Below are positions 1 through 5,950 of a stretch of 5,956 nt of DNA, in pieces (position 1 is the stretch's first letter; each line of letters opens with the position of its first letter). Both the position numbers and the translations under genes were made by a program. Under the pieces are notes generated by a model. It saw only the letters and a program-made list of their open reading frames with translations. It was not told the DNA's origin and did not search any database. This DNA comes from Desulfocicer vacuolatum DSM 3385 (GTDB taxonomy: Bacteria; Desulfobacterota; Desulfobacteria; Desulfobacterales; SURF-7): NCBI GenBank assembly GCA_945870015.1, contig CAMBQS010000228.1, forward strand, positions 1 through 5,956, read 5' to 3'.

Positions 1-279
1 GAAAATGCAGATAAAACAGTGCTTGAAAAATTGCATACGATTCTGAAGGCGTATCCGGGAACATGTTTGGGATATCTGCACCTTCTGGTTCCCGGTTCCA
101 CGGAAACTGTTTTACAACTGCCGGAGGAATTGAAACTTACGGTCAGTGAAGGGATGATTCGAGAGGTTAACGGACTTCTCGGGTATCCGGCTGTGGATAC
201 AAGATGCAGCGAGGCAACCCTTGCACCAAAGAAAAAAAACTTTCAAGATCGTAAAAAACGAAAGTTCAATGTTGCTTGA
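1..279 (+). CDS. dnaE: DNA polymerase III subunit alpha, C-terminal end (partial)
   Basis: The reading frame is open from the first base, so the gene begins outside the window; 92 C-terminal residues are visible. DnaE is the catalytic subunit of the replicative DNA polymerase. The segment LKAYPGTCLGYLHLLVPG, then a strand with LQLPEELKL, then SEGMIREVNGLLGYPAV resembles the region after the OB fold in DnaE proteins, where an 'HPG...YLHL' stretch and a terminal 'EvnxLLG' helix are usual. Most relatives, as I recall them, end near the 'DTRC' motif. Here about 22 further residues follow, rich in lysine and arginine (PKKKNFQDRKKRKF), encoded by A-rich DNA. The tail may be a lineage-specific extension or the result of losing an older stop. 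The polymerase active site is not in view, so the call rests on the C-terminus alone. The gene converges on the ketosynthase gene, with 10 bases between the two stop codons. Confidence 0.78.
   Translation, partial: ENADKTVLEKLHTILKAYPGTCLGYLHLLVPGSTETVLQLPEELKLTVSEGMIREVNGLLGYPAVDTRCSEATLAPKKKNFQDRKKRKFNVA
232..266 (-). terminator. Probable intrinsic terminator of the oleA-like gene, inside the dnaE 3' end
   Basis: Read on the minus strand, AACTTTC (266-260) can pair with GAAAGTT (244-238), a 7-bp stem with a 15-base loop. It is followed directly by a run of T (complement of the A-run 232-237, which also continues into the stem). It starts 24 bases past the stop codon of the minus-strand gene. 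The stem is short and AT-rich, so termination may be weak. On the plus strand no T-run follows the stem, so it would not serve dnaE. Confidence 0.45.
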
Positions 280-289
280 TTTCAATATC

Positions 290-1306
290 TCACCAGGTAA
301 CACTCATCATCGTGCAGTTCAGTCCGCTTCCAATCCCCATAAGCGCAATATGATCTCCCGGCATCAACTGCTTTTCTTCTTCCGCCATACCCAGAGTGAT
401 GGGAATGGCTGCCGGCCCGATGTTTCCCAGTTTTTGAAAATTGAGATGGGCTTTTTCCGGTGTAATTTTCAGTTTTTTGGTTAACGCTTCCATATTCCGG
501 AGGCTGACCTGATGAGGAATATAGTGATGGATGGTCTGGTCACTCCAGTTTTCAATTGTTTTTTCCGCCAGGTTCCAGGTTTGATAGGCCAGTTCAACAC
601 CATGAATCATGACATTTGCGGCATCCGCAATCATCTGGTCTTTTTGTCCCAAACACAGTCTGCAATGTTCTGTTGCAGATAGACTCACCGATCCGTTGAT
701 AATGTGGTTTGTATGTGAAATCTCTTTATGACAGAGCAAAATGGCAGCCGCACCGGAACCCAGCGTCAATGTCGCGAAGTTGTTGAAAAAGTCCCGCACA
801 GTCGTTTCCGGTGATTGAAGCCGTTGTATGGTTGCTTCTACGGGTTCACGGGAACCTTCTCCCGCCACTACGATTCCATATTGAATCATACCGGTTTCAA
901 TCATCATAATCACATTATTCATACCGGTGATGAAGCCCAGGCAGGCGTTACTGATGTCAAAATTCAGGCATGTGGATGGAAGACCCAGATTGCCATGCAC
1001 CAGTGCAGCAACAGAAGGTTCAACATAATCTTTACAGACGGAAGTGCTGATCAGACATCCGATTTTAACCGGATCAATGGACGTCATCTCCATCACTTTC
1101 CGTGCAACCCTGGTTGCAACATCGCTTGGCATAACCCCAGGGGGATAGAATCTTCGTTCACGGATTCCGGTCAAGCCAATAAGCTGCCCAGGGGGGATTC
1201 TCAGACGAGCCATGGAGTCGGAGAGTTGTGCTTCAATGAATTCTGAAGAGATTCGATGAAAGGGAAGATCATATGCGATTGCTTCGATTGCCACATTGCC
1301 GTTCAT
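290..1306 (-). CDS. oleA: OleA-type 3-oxoacyl synthase III (thiolase superfamily)
   Basis: A 338-residue cytosolic ketosynthase of the FabH-like thiolase superfamily. OleA enzymes join two activated fatty acyl chains by a non-decarboxylative Claisen condensation to give a long beta-keto acid, the first step of bacterial long-chain olefin or ketone formation. Visible residues: nucleophilic Cys122 in SNACLGF, His265 in IPHQV and Asn295 in GNIGPA form the thiolase triad. Glu96 in KDYVEPS matches the glutamate that acts as the base in OleA (Glu117 of the Xanthomonas enzyme); ordinary FabH lacks it. The C-terminal ALMGIGSGLNC also matches OleA closely. Length is normal for the family. ATG at 1306 is supported by GGAGG eight bases upstream. 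No oleB, oleC or oleD homologue lies within this window: the gene stands alone between dnaE and a divergent gene. An alternative is a related ketosynthase acting on other acyl-CoA or acyl-ACP substrates; the exact substrate cannot be read from sequence. Confidence 0.8.
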   Translation of the reverse strand: MNGNVAIEAIAYDLPFHRISSEFIEAQLSDSMARLRIPPGQLIGLTGIRERRFYPPGVMPSDVATRVARKVMEMTSIDPVKIGCLISTSVCKDYVEPSVAALVHGNLGLPSTCLNFDISNACLGFITGMNNVIMMIETGMIQYGIVVAGEGSREPVEATIQRLQSPETTVRDFFNNFATLTLGSGAAAILLCHKEISHTNHIINGSVSLSATEHCRLCLGQKDQMIADAANVMIHGVELAYQTWNLAEKTIENWSDQTIHHYIPHQVSLRNMEALTKKLKITPEKAHLNFQKLGNIGPAAIPITLGMAEEEKQLMPGDHIALMGIGSGLNCTMMSVTW

Positions 1307-1314
1307 GCAAAAAA

Positions 1315-1319
1315 CCTCC
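1315..1319 (-). promoter_or_regulatory. Shine-Dalgarno of the oleA-like gene
   Basis: GGAGG on the minus strand, 8 bases before the ATG at 1306. It is the clearest ribosome binding site in the window and fixes this start. Confidence 0.8.
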
Positions 1320-1348
1320 GTCCGTGTAAAAAGAAATGGATAATTGCG

Positions 1349-1376
1349 ATTACATTCCTTGTAACCATACAGACAA
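1349..1376 (-). promoter_or_regulatory. Candidate promoter for the oleA-like gene
   Basis: On the minus strand TTGTCT (1376-1371) and TGTAAT (1354-1349) are separated by 16 bases and resemble -35 and -10 boxes of a housekeeping sigma factor. This would give a leader of roughly 35 bases before the ATG at 1306. The match is modest, and its -35 box overlaps the candidate promoter of the opposite strand. Confidence 0.35.
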
Positions 1377-1387
1377 AATGATATATT
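1359..1387 (+). promoter_or_regulatory. Candidate promoter for the ycgN-like/prc operon
   Basis: TTGTAA (1359-1364) and TATATT (1382-1387) with a 17-base spacer resemble a housekeeping sigma-type promoter. Transcription would begin near 1394, upstream of both possible starts of the first gene (1429 and 1477). Confidence 0.45.
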
Positions 1388-1428
1388 TTCAAAATAAATG
1401 ATAGAAGAATTTTATTTTATAACGCTTC

Positions 1429-1926
1429 ATGCTTAATCCTGTTGACCGGCAGGCCAAAAAGATTGATGATTTCAAGATGAGCAAAACCAAAAAACCGTTC
1501 TGGGAAAGAAAATCTCTTGAACAGATGACAACAGAAGAGTGGGAAAAGCTGTGCGATGGCTGTGGGCGATGCTGCCTTGAAAAACTGGAAGACGAGAATA
1601 GCAGCATGATTTTTTATACAAGCGTGGCGTGCCGGTATCTGGATACATGGACATGCAGATGCCTTGACTATCAGGATAGAATTCATAATGTTCCGGACTG
1701 TCTGGTGATCAATCCAAAGGTGATCCGGGAAGTAAGCTGGCTGCCGAAAACCTGTGCCTACCGAAGGATTTTGGAAGGAAAAGGCCTGGAGGCTTGGCAT
1801 CCAATGGTATCCGGAGATGTGAATTCCGTTCATAAAGCCGGTATTTCCGTCCGGGATAAGGTCATTTCAGCAACCTATGTTCCGGAGGATGATTTGGATG
1901 CATATATTATTGACACCGAGATTTAA
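1429..1926 (+). CDS. YcgN/UPF0260-family cysteine-cluster protein
   Basis: A small soluble protein with nine cysteines, resembling E. coli YcgN along its whole length: PFW..KSLEQM, LCDGCGRCCLEKLEDE, VACRYL...TCRC, a DC before a helix, WLPKTCAYR, LEGKGLEAWHPMVSG, and HKAGISVR. Cysteines at 42, 45, 48, 49, 68, 76, 78, 91 and 109 (165-residue numbering) form a pattern suited to a metal or iron-sulfur centre. The family's biochemical role is not established, so no reaction is assigned. The start is uncertain. ATG 1429 gives 165 residues but has no good ribosome binding site. ATG 1477 gives 149 residues beginning MSKTKKPFW, which lines up better with the E. coli N-terminus (MSDVPFW) but also lacks a clear site. 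I list the longer form and favour the shorter. It precedes the prc gene by 39 bases on the same strand, so the two are probably co-transcribed. Confidence 0.85.
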   Translation: MLNPVDRQAKKIDDFKMSKTKKPFWERKSLEQMTTEEWEKLCDGCGRCCLEKLEDENSSMIFYTSVACRYLDTWTCRCLDYQDRIHNVPDCLVINPKVIREVSWLPKTCAYRRILEGKGLEAWHPMVSGDVNSVHKAGISVRDKVISATYVPEDDLDAYIIDTEI

Positions 1927-1954
1927 TTCAGAAGGTTATTTCCCTGTGAGTAAA

Positions 1955-1958
1955 AGGA
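1955..1958 (+). promoter_or_regulatory. Shine-Dalgarno of prc
   Basis: AGGA within AAAAGGAA sits 7 bases before the ATG at 1966. A second ATG at 1962, in another frame, is only 3 bases from the site and is too close, so 1966 is the start. Confidence 0.65.
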
Positions 1959-1965
1959 ACAATGT

Positions 1966-4149
1966 ATGAAATTTTTACAACCAAAACGAATTATTTTTAC
2001 CCTTGTTGTTCTGATCATCAGTGCATGGATGATCAATGGTATTTCTTTGAATGGTTGTGCACTGGAAAGAGTTTCAAGCCTGTCGACCTGCCCTTCCATT
2101 CAATCGGATAAGGATACGGTTTATTTTTTTCCGGAAAAGGATCAGGAGAAGATCAGCGATGAGGTTTTGAATTTTCTAAAAGATTATCACTATAAAAGAC
2201 AGAAGATTGATGATGTTCTTTCGGATAAGGTGTTTACCCGTTATATCGAAGATCTGGACTGGAATCGGCTTTATTTTTTAAAATCCGATATCGACGATTT
2301 TCAGGTTTTGAAATACTGTCTGGATGATGCCTTGAAACAGGGCGATCTGAAACCAATATTCATGATTTTCAATCGCTATCAGGGCAGAGTCATTGAAAGA
2401 CTGCAATTCATTATCAGTCTGCTTGAAAAAGAGATGGATCATTTTACTTATCAGACGAATGAGCAGTTGGAAATCGATCGCAAGGATTCGCCATGGCCCC
2501 TGAATACAGCAGAACTGGATGACCTTTGGCGTAAACGAATTAAAAATGAGGTGATCAACCTGAGGCTTTCCGAAAAAGAACCGGGTAAAATAAAAGAATT
2601 GCTTCAAAAGCGCTATACCAGTCAGCTTAACAGGGTCAAACAGAGGAACAGTGAAGATGTATTCTGGACGTACATGAATTCCCTGACACAGATTTTTGAT
2701 CCTCACACACAATATTTTTCACCGCAACTCTCAGAGAATTTTGATATTTCAATGAAGCTTTCTCTGGAAGGCATCGGAGCTCTTCTTCAGGGTTCCAATG
2801 AGTATACAAAAATTGTACGGTTAATTCCCGCCGGACCAGCCGAGAAATCAGGGCTGCTAAAGCCGGGTGACCGGATTGTTGGTGTGGGGCAGGATGATGA
2901 TAAAGAGATCGTAAATGTGGTGGGATGGCGGCTGGATGAGGTTGTGGAGCTGATCCGGGGACCCAAAAAGACCGTGGTCAGACTGGAGGTGATACCGGTT
3001 GATTCCGTGGATGATAACAACACAAAACTGATTAAAATCACAAGAGATACGGTCAAGCTCGAAGAGCAGGCCGCTCAGAAAAAAATAGTGACAATGCAGT
3101 CCCGCGGTATTTCATATAAGATCGGTATTGTGGATATTCCGACATTTTATATTGATTTTACTGCTTATATGGAAGGCAGAGAGGATTATAAAAGCACGAC
3201 GCGGGATGTAAAACGATTGCTGAAAGAGCTTGTCCAGGAAAAGGTCGATGGTGTGATTGTTGACCTGAGAGATAACGGGGGCGGTGCATTGGAGGAAGCC
3301 AAAGCCCTGACCGGGCTATTTATTAAAGAAGGACCGATTGTGCAGGTACGCAAGGAAAATGGATATACAGCCACCTTGAAAGATCCGGACAAGGAGATCG
3401 ATTATGAAGGGCCGCTGGTTGTAATGATTAACCGGATGAGTGCATCAGCTTCGGAAATTTTTGCAGGGGCTGTCCAGGATTACAACAGGGGCATCATCAT
3501 CGGTACACAGTCATTTGGAAAAGGTACGGTTCAGTCTCTGGAAAATCTTAAAAAAGGGCAATTGAAAATTACCAGAGGCAAATTTTACCGGATATCCGGC
3601 GAGAGCACACAGAATAAAGGCGTTGTCCCGGATATTATTTTCCCTGAATTGTATGATAAAGAAAAAATTGGTGAAAGCGCTTTGCCGGAATCCTTACCCT
3701 GGGATACGATCGGGCAAGTCAGATATCAGCCATTACCGGAGATTTCTTCAAAACTGGATCAATTACGGGCACTCCATGAAAAAAGAAGCAAAGATGATCC
3801 GGGATTTCTGTATCTGTCCAAAGGAATTGAGCGTTTAAAGGAAGCCAGAGAAAAGAAATTTATTTCCCTCAATGAAACGATTCGGAAAAAAGAGCTGGAA
3901 GAGTCTGAGCGTAAACGGTTTGAACTTGAAAATATGCGTCGGGAAATACAAGGTGAGACACTTCTTGCGGATATCTCAGAGCTGGAGAATAACGAGGAGG
4001 ATGAGTTGACTCCGGTGGAAGAGAATGCGGAAGATAAAAAATTTGATCCAATGATGACGGAAGCGGAAAAGATACTTCTTGATTATATCAGCATCAGCTC
4101 GGAAAGGATTGCTCTAAGAAAAGGCATGGACAATTATAGGGAACATTGA
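1966..4149 (+). CDS. prc: Carboxy-terminal processing protease Prc/Tsp (peptidase S41A)
   Basis: A 727-residue envelope protease that degrades or trims proteins from their C-termini, related to E. coli Prc/Tsp (somewhat shorter, about 680 residues). Order of parts: basic start (KPKR-like, MKFLQPKR), hydrophobic segment 9-22, then export signal; TSP N-terminal domain about 60-260 (DLDWNRLYFLKSDID; DPHTQYFSP at 245-253); PDZ domain about 265-345 (LEGIGALL, KPGDRIVGVGQ, GWRLDEVVELIRGPK); S41 protease core about 380-560. The Ser-Lys dyad is Ser494 in SASASEIF and Lys519 in SFGKGTVQ, 25 residues apart as in E. coli (Ser430/Lys455); Asp505 in QDYNRG matches its Asp441. A charged C-terminal DUF3340-like region follows, with an acidic stretch near 672-690. 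Cys31 in LNGC could be a lipobox cysteine, although Asn before Gly is unusual; otherwise signal peptidase I cleavage is possible. It is probably translated from a shared transcript with the ycgN-like gene. Confidence 0.93.
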   Translation: MKFLQPKRIIFTLVVLIISAWMINGISLNGCALERVSSLSTCPSIQSDKDTVYFFPEKDQEKISDEVLNFLKDYHYKRQKIDDVLSDKVFTRYIEDLDWNRLYFLKSDIDDFQVLKYCLDDALKQGDLKPIFMIFNRYQGRVIERLQFIISLLEKEMDHFTYQTNEQLEIDRKDSPWPLNTAELDDLWRKRIKNEVINLRLSEKEPGKIKELLQKRYTSQLNRVKQRNSEDVFWTYMNSLTQIFDPHTQYFSPQLSENFDISMKLSLEGIGALLQGSNEYTKIVRLIPAGPAEKSGLLKPGDRIVGVGQDDDKEIVNVVGWRLDEVVELIRGPKKTVVRLEVIPVDSVDDNNTKLIKITRDTVKLEEQAAQKKIVTMQSRGISYKIGIVDIPTFYIDFTAYMEGREDYKSTTRDVKRLLKELVQEKVDGVIVDLRDNGGGALEEAKALTGLFIKEGPIVQVRKENGYTATLKDPDKEIDYEGPLVVMINRMSASASEIFAGAVQDYNRGIIIGTQSFGKGTVQSLENLKKGQLKITRGKFYRISGESTQNKGVVPDIIFPELYDKEKIGESALPESLPWDTIGQVRYQPLPEISSKLDQLRALHEKRSKDDPGFLYLSKGIERLKEAREKKFISLNETIRKKELEESERKRFELENMRREIQGETLLADISELENNEEDELTPVEENAEDKKFDPMMTEAEKILLDYISISSERIALRKGMDNYREH

Positions 4150-4170
4150 TCATAAGCAAATAAAACGGAT

Positions 4171-4311
4171 GAGCTAATTTCAAAAGTCTGTTTTTGTCAT
4201 TCCGGCGAAGGCCGGAATCCAGTGAAATGAAGCGCTCTCCAGTTTTTCAGTATTTTTCTGGACACCGGCCTTCGCCGGTGTGACGGTTTCGCAATGTTTT
4301 GAAATTAGCTC
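4171..4311 (+). repeat. MITE-like palindromic element, copy 1
   Basis: A 141-base element in the convergent gap after prc. Its ends are a perfect 15-bp inverted repeat: gagctaatttcaaaa (4171-4185) and ttttgaaattagctc (4297-4311). Inside are two small hairpins: TTCCGGC/GCCGGAA with loop GAAG (4200-4217), and ACACCGGC/GCCGGTGT with loop CTTC (4262-4281). These two arms are also largely complementary to each other, so the whole element could fold as one long structure. No open reading frame or transposase is present and I see no clear target-site duplication. The GTCATTCCGGCGAA motif is of a type widely scattered in proteobacterial genomes. It ends 6 bases from the aminotransferase stop and may act as a transcription barrier for both convergent genes. 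A second copy lies at 5746-5889. Confidence 0.85.
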
Positions 4312-4317
4312 TTTTTA

Positions 4318-5631
4318 TTAAGATTTCAGATACATGTTGATCATGTCTGTTATGGTTTTCCAGGTCTGAATCCTTTTTTGATCATCTGTTTCCAGAAGCG
4401 TAATCCTGAATCCCTGCCTGGAACAGCAGAATCCAGTCAGCGGCACAACACAGATTCCGGTTGCACCCAGCAGATAATATACAAAACGTTTATCCGGTTC
4501 GACATTCATCACCTTTTCTTCCACAAAGGCTTTTGCCTCTTTGTTGTCAATGGGTAGATACTGTCTGCTGTTCAAAACATGGTCGTTAAACAGAATGGAC
4601 ATATAAAATGCACCCTGAGGCCTGGTGACGTGGATTCCTTTAACTTTGGAAAAGATTTCATACGCTTCGTTTGCCCGGGCCTCAAACATTTTATTCCGTT
4701 TTTTAAGGTGATCAATATACTGCGGGTGACCTATCACCAATGGAATCGCATATTGAGGCAAACTGGTCGAACACACTTCAAGCATTTTGGCGTTGGTAAT
4801 GCTTTGAATATAGTGTTGAAAAACAGGATGTTTATCCTGGTTAAAAATTTCGATCCATCCGCATCGTGCGCCCGGCCATGGAAATTCCTTTGAAATTCCT
4901 CGTAATGCAATGCCGGGAACCTCCCCGATCACTTCACTCAAATGAACTGTTTTCGCACCATTAAATACGATATGAGCATAGATTTCATCACACAGCACAA
5001 AGATGTTGTATCTTCTTGCGATGTCGATCATTTTTTCAAGCAATGGACGCGGATAAACAGCTCCGGTGGGGTTATCCGGGTTAATCAGCAGCATTCCGGC
5101 AATGGAATCGTTGTATTTGATTTTATTTTCCAGGTCTTCCAGATCCGGTATCCAGTGGTTATCCGGGTCCAGTTCATAGGTCAGATGATCATAGCCGGAA
5201 TGTGCCGCTTCTGCCGAGGAATGGGTGGAATAGGCCGGTGAAGGCCCAATGACTCTGGCTTCTCTTCGCAGGTAGGTAAATATTTTGGCTACCGCATCCC
5301 CCAGGCCATTAAAAAACAGGATATCCTCAGCGGTAATTTGATGTCCATCTCTTTTATTCACCTGCTCAGCCAGAAACTCCCGGGCCTCCAGAACGCCTTT
5401 TGTATCCACATAGCCATAGGTTTTATCGTCTGCGGCAAGTTCGCAGATGATATTCTTGATCCATTGGGGAACTTTTTCTCCTTTTTGAATCGGATCACCG
5501 ATATTTTCCCATGTAATGGATACGCCTAATTTTTCAAGGGCACGACCGACAGCGACAATTTTTCGGATTTCATACGTAAGCTGCCCCCATCCCACATGTT
5601 CAATATTTCTTCGTAACGTGCTTTTTGTCAT
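4318..5631 (-). CDS. PLP-dependent aminotransferase, class I/II (fold type I)
   Basis: A 437-residue cytosolic enzyme predicted to move an amino group between an amino acid and a 2-oxo acid using pyridoxal phosphate. Hallmarks: FNGLGDAVAKIF (107-118), the phosphate-binding loop; Tyr134 in PSPAYS, which may stack on the cofactor; Asn187 in NPDNPTG; Asp215 in LCDEIYAH, which pairs with the pyridine nitrogen; Lys248 in GISKEFPWPGARCGW, the Schiff-base lysine; Arg256, a phosphate contact; and Arg409 in GFRITL, which should bind the substrate carboxylate. All key residues are present, so it should be active. Length is slightly above the usual ~400. The PWPGARCGW variant after the lysine suggests a specific subgroup, but the substrate cannot be deduced. 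ATG 5631 has only a weak ribosome binding site, but the protein begins at a sensible distance before the first conserved helix. It is a single-gene unit, flanked on both sides by MITE copies and converging on prc. Confidence 0.9.
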   Translation of the reverse strand: MTKSTLRRNIEHVGWGQLTYEIRKIVAVGRALEKLGVSITWENIGDPIQKGEKVPQWIKNIICELAADDKTYGYVDTKGVLEAREFLAEQVNKRDGHQITAEDILFFNGLGDAVAKIFTYLRREARVIGPSPAYSTHSSAEAAHSGYDHLTYELDPDNHWIPDLEDLENKIKYNDSIAGMLLINPDNPTGAVYPRPLLEKMIDIARRYNIFVLCDEIYAHIVFNGAKTVHLSEVIGEVPGIALRGISKEFPWPGARCGWIEIFNQDKHPVFQHYIQSITNAKMLEVCSTSLPQYAIPLVIGHPQYIDHLKKRNKMFEARANEAYEIFSKVKGIHVTRPQGAFYMSILFNDHVLNSRQYLPIDNKEAKAFVEEKVMNVEPDKRFVYYLLGATGICVVPLTGFCCSRQGFRITLLETDDQKRIQTWKTITDMINMYLKS

Positions 5632-5695
5632 GATATTTTCACTGTTGTATTGAGGTTATTGTTTTAGCCTGTCTGTGTTTATCAAACAAATTTTC

Positions 5696-5724
5696 TTTAT
5701 AAATAGATCCAGAGCGTGATGCAA
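5696..5724 (-). promoter_or_regulatory. Candidate promoter of the aminotransferase gene
   Basis: On the minus strand TTGCAT (5724-5719) and TATAAA (5701-5696) are spaced by 17 bases, a good fit to a housekeeping sigma-type promoter. Transcription would start near 5689, leaving a leader of just under 60 bases. It lies 21 bases inside the edge of MITE copy 2, so the element is upstream of and outside the core promoter. Confidence 0.5.
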
Positions 5725-5745
5725 GCGGAAAAGTGTTTTTATAGA

Positions 5746-5889
5746 GAGTCAATTGTAAAAAAGATTAAAAAATGTCACACCGGCGAAAGCCGATGTCCGG
5801 AAAAGAACTGAAAATACTGGATAGTGTTACGCTTTATTTCGTGTCCGGCTTTCGTCGGAACTACAACAACAGACTTTTGAAATCGGCTC
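5746..5889 (-). repeat. MITE-like palindromic element, copy 2 (inverted, diverged)
   Basis: The reverse complement aligns by eye with copy 1 along its full length. The first 20 bases (5889-5870) match copy 1 at 18 of 20, and the inner arm next to GTGTGAC matches at 20 of 22. Its terminal repeats, 5746-5760 and 5875-5889, pair at only 11 of 15 positions. The inner hairpins also carry mismatches (for example GCCGATGT opposite ACACCGGC), and the left arm has become TTCCGAC/GCCGGAC. It therefore looks older or under less constraint than copy 1. No coding capacity is present. Together with copy 1 it brackets the aminotransferase gene in inverted orientation. Confidence 0.8.
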
Positions 5890-5899
5890 ATTAAAAAAG

Positions 5900-5950
5900 A
5901 AAACGGCTTTGTCGAACATGATAATCATGTTTTTCAAAGCCGTTTTTTTT
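5900..5950. terminator. Strong bidirectional intrinsic terminator
   Basis: A 12-bp perfect stem, AAAACGGCTTTG (5900-5911) with CAAAGCCGTTTT (5935-5946), encloses a second helix AACATGAT/ATCATGTT (5915-5922 and 5924-5931) that extends the hairpin after a small internal loop. A run of eight T (5943-5950) follows on the plus strand. On the minus strand a T-rich tract, the complement of the A-rich 5892-5903, follows. No plus-strand gene lies between 5632 and here, so it most likely ends a minus-strand gene located beyond the right edge of the window. Confidence 0.8.

Noticed and set aside
221..484. Plus-strand frame spanning the dnaE tail and the end of the oleA-like gene
   Set aside because: It overlaps both real genes in other frames, and its protein resembles nothing; it arises from antisense reading.
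815..1246. 143-residue plus-strand open frame opposite the oleA-like gene
   Set aside because: It is antisense to a well-conserved gene, has no recognisable motif and no ribosome binding site, and its composition reflects the codons of the real gene read backwards.
1417..1833. 138-residue minus-strand open frame opposite the ycgN-like gene
   Set aside because: It is antisense to a clear YcgN-family protein and has no motif or start signal.
2278..2712. 144-residue minus-strand open frame opposite prc
   Set aside because: It lies fully within the conserved protease gene and shows no protein-family pattern.
4191..4290. CRISPR-like repeats, suggested by the repeated CCGGCGAA motifs
   Set aside because: The motifs are inverted arms of a single palindromic element, not regularly spaced direct repeats, and no spacers exist.
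5747..5752. TTGACT at the outer end of MITE copy 2, a near-consensus -35 box pointing toward the aminotransferase
   Set aside because: No acceptable -10 box lies 16-18 bases downstream (the sequence there is GC-rich, TCCGCT), so a hybrid promoter is not supported. The TTGCAT/TATAAA pair nearer the gene is better.
4171..5889. Insertion sequence or integron cassette formed by the two repeats
   Set aside because: There is no transposase, integrase or attC-like site, and no target duplication is visible at either repeat. The enclosed gene is an ordinary metabolic gene with its own promoter.
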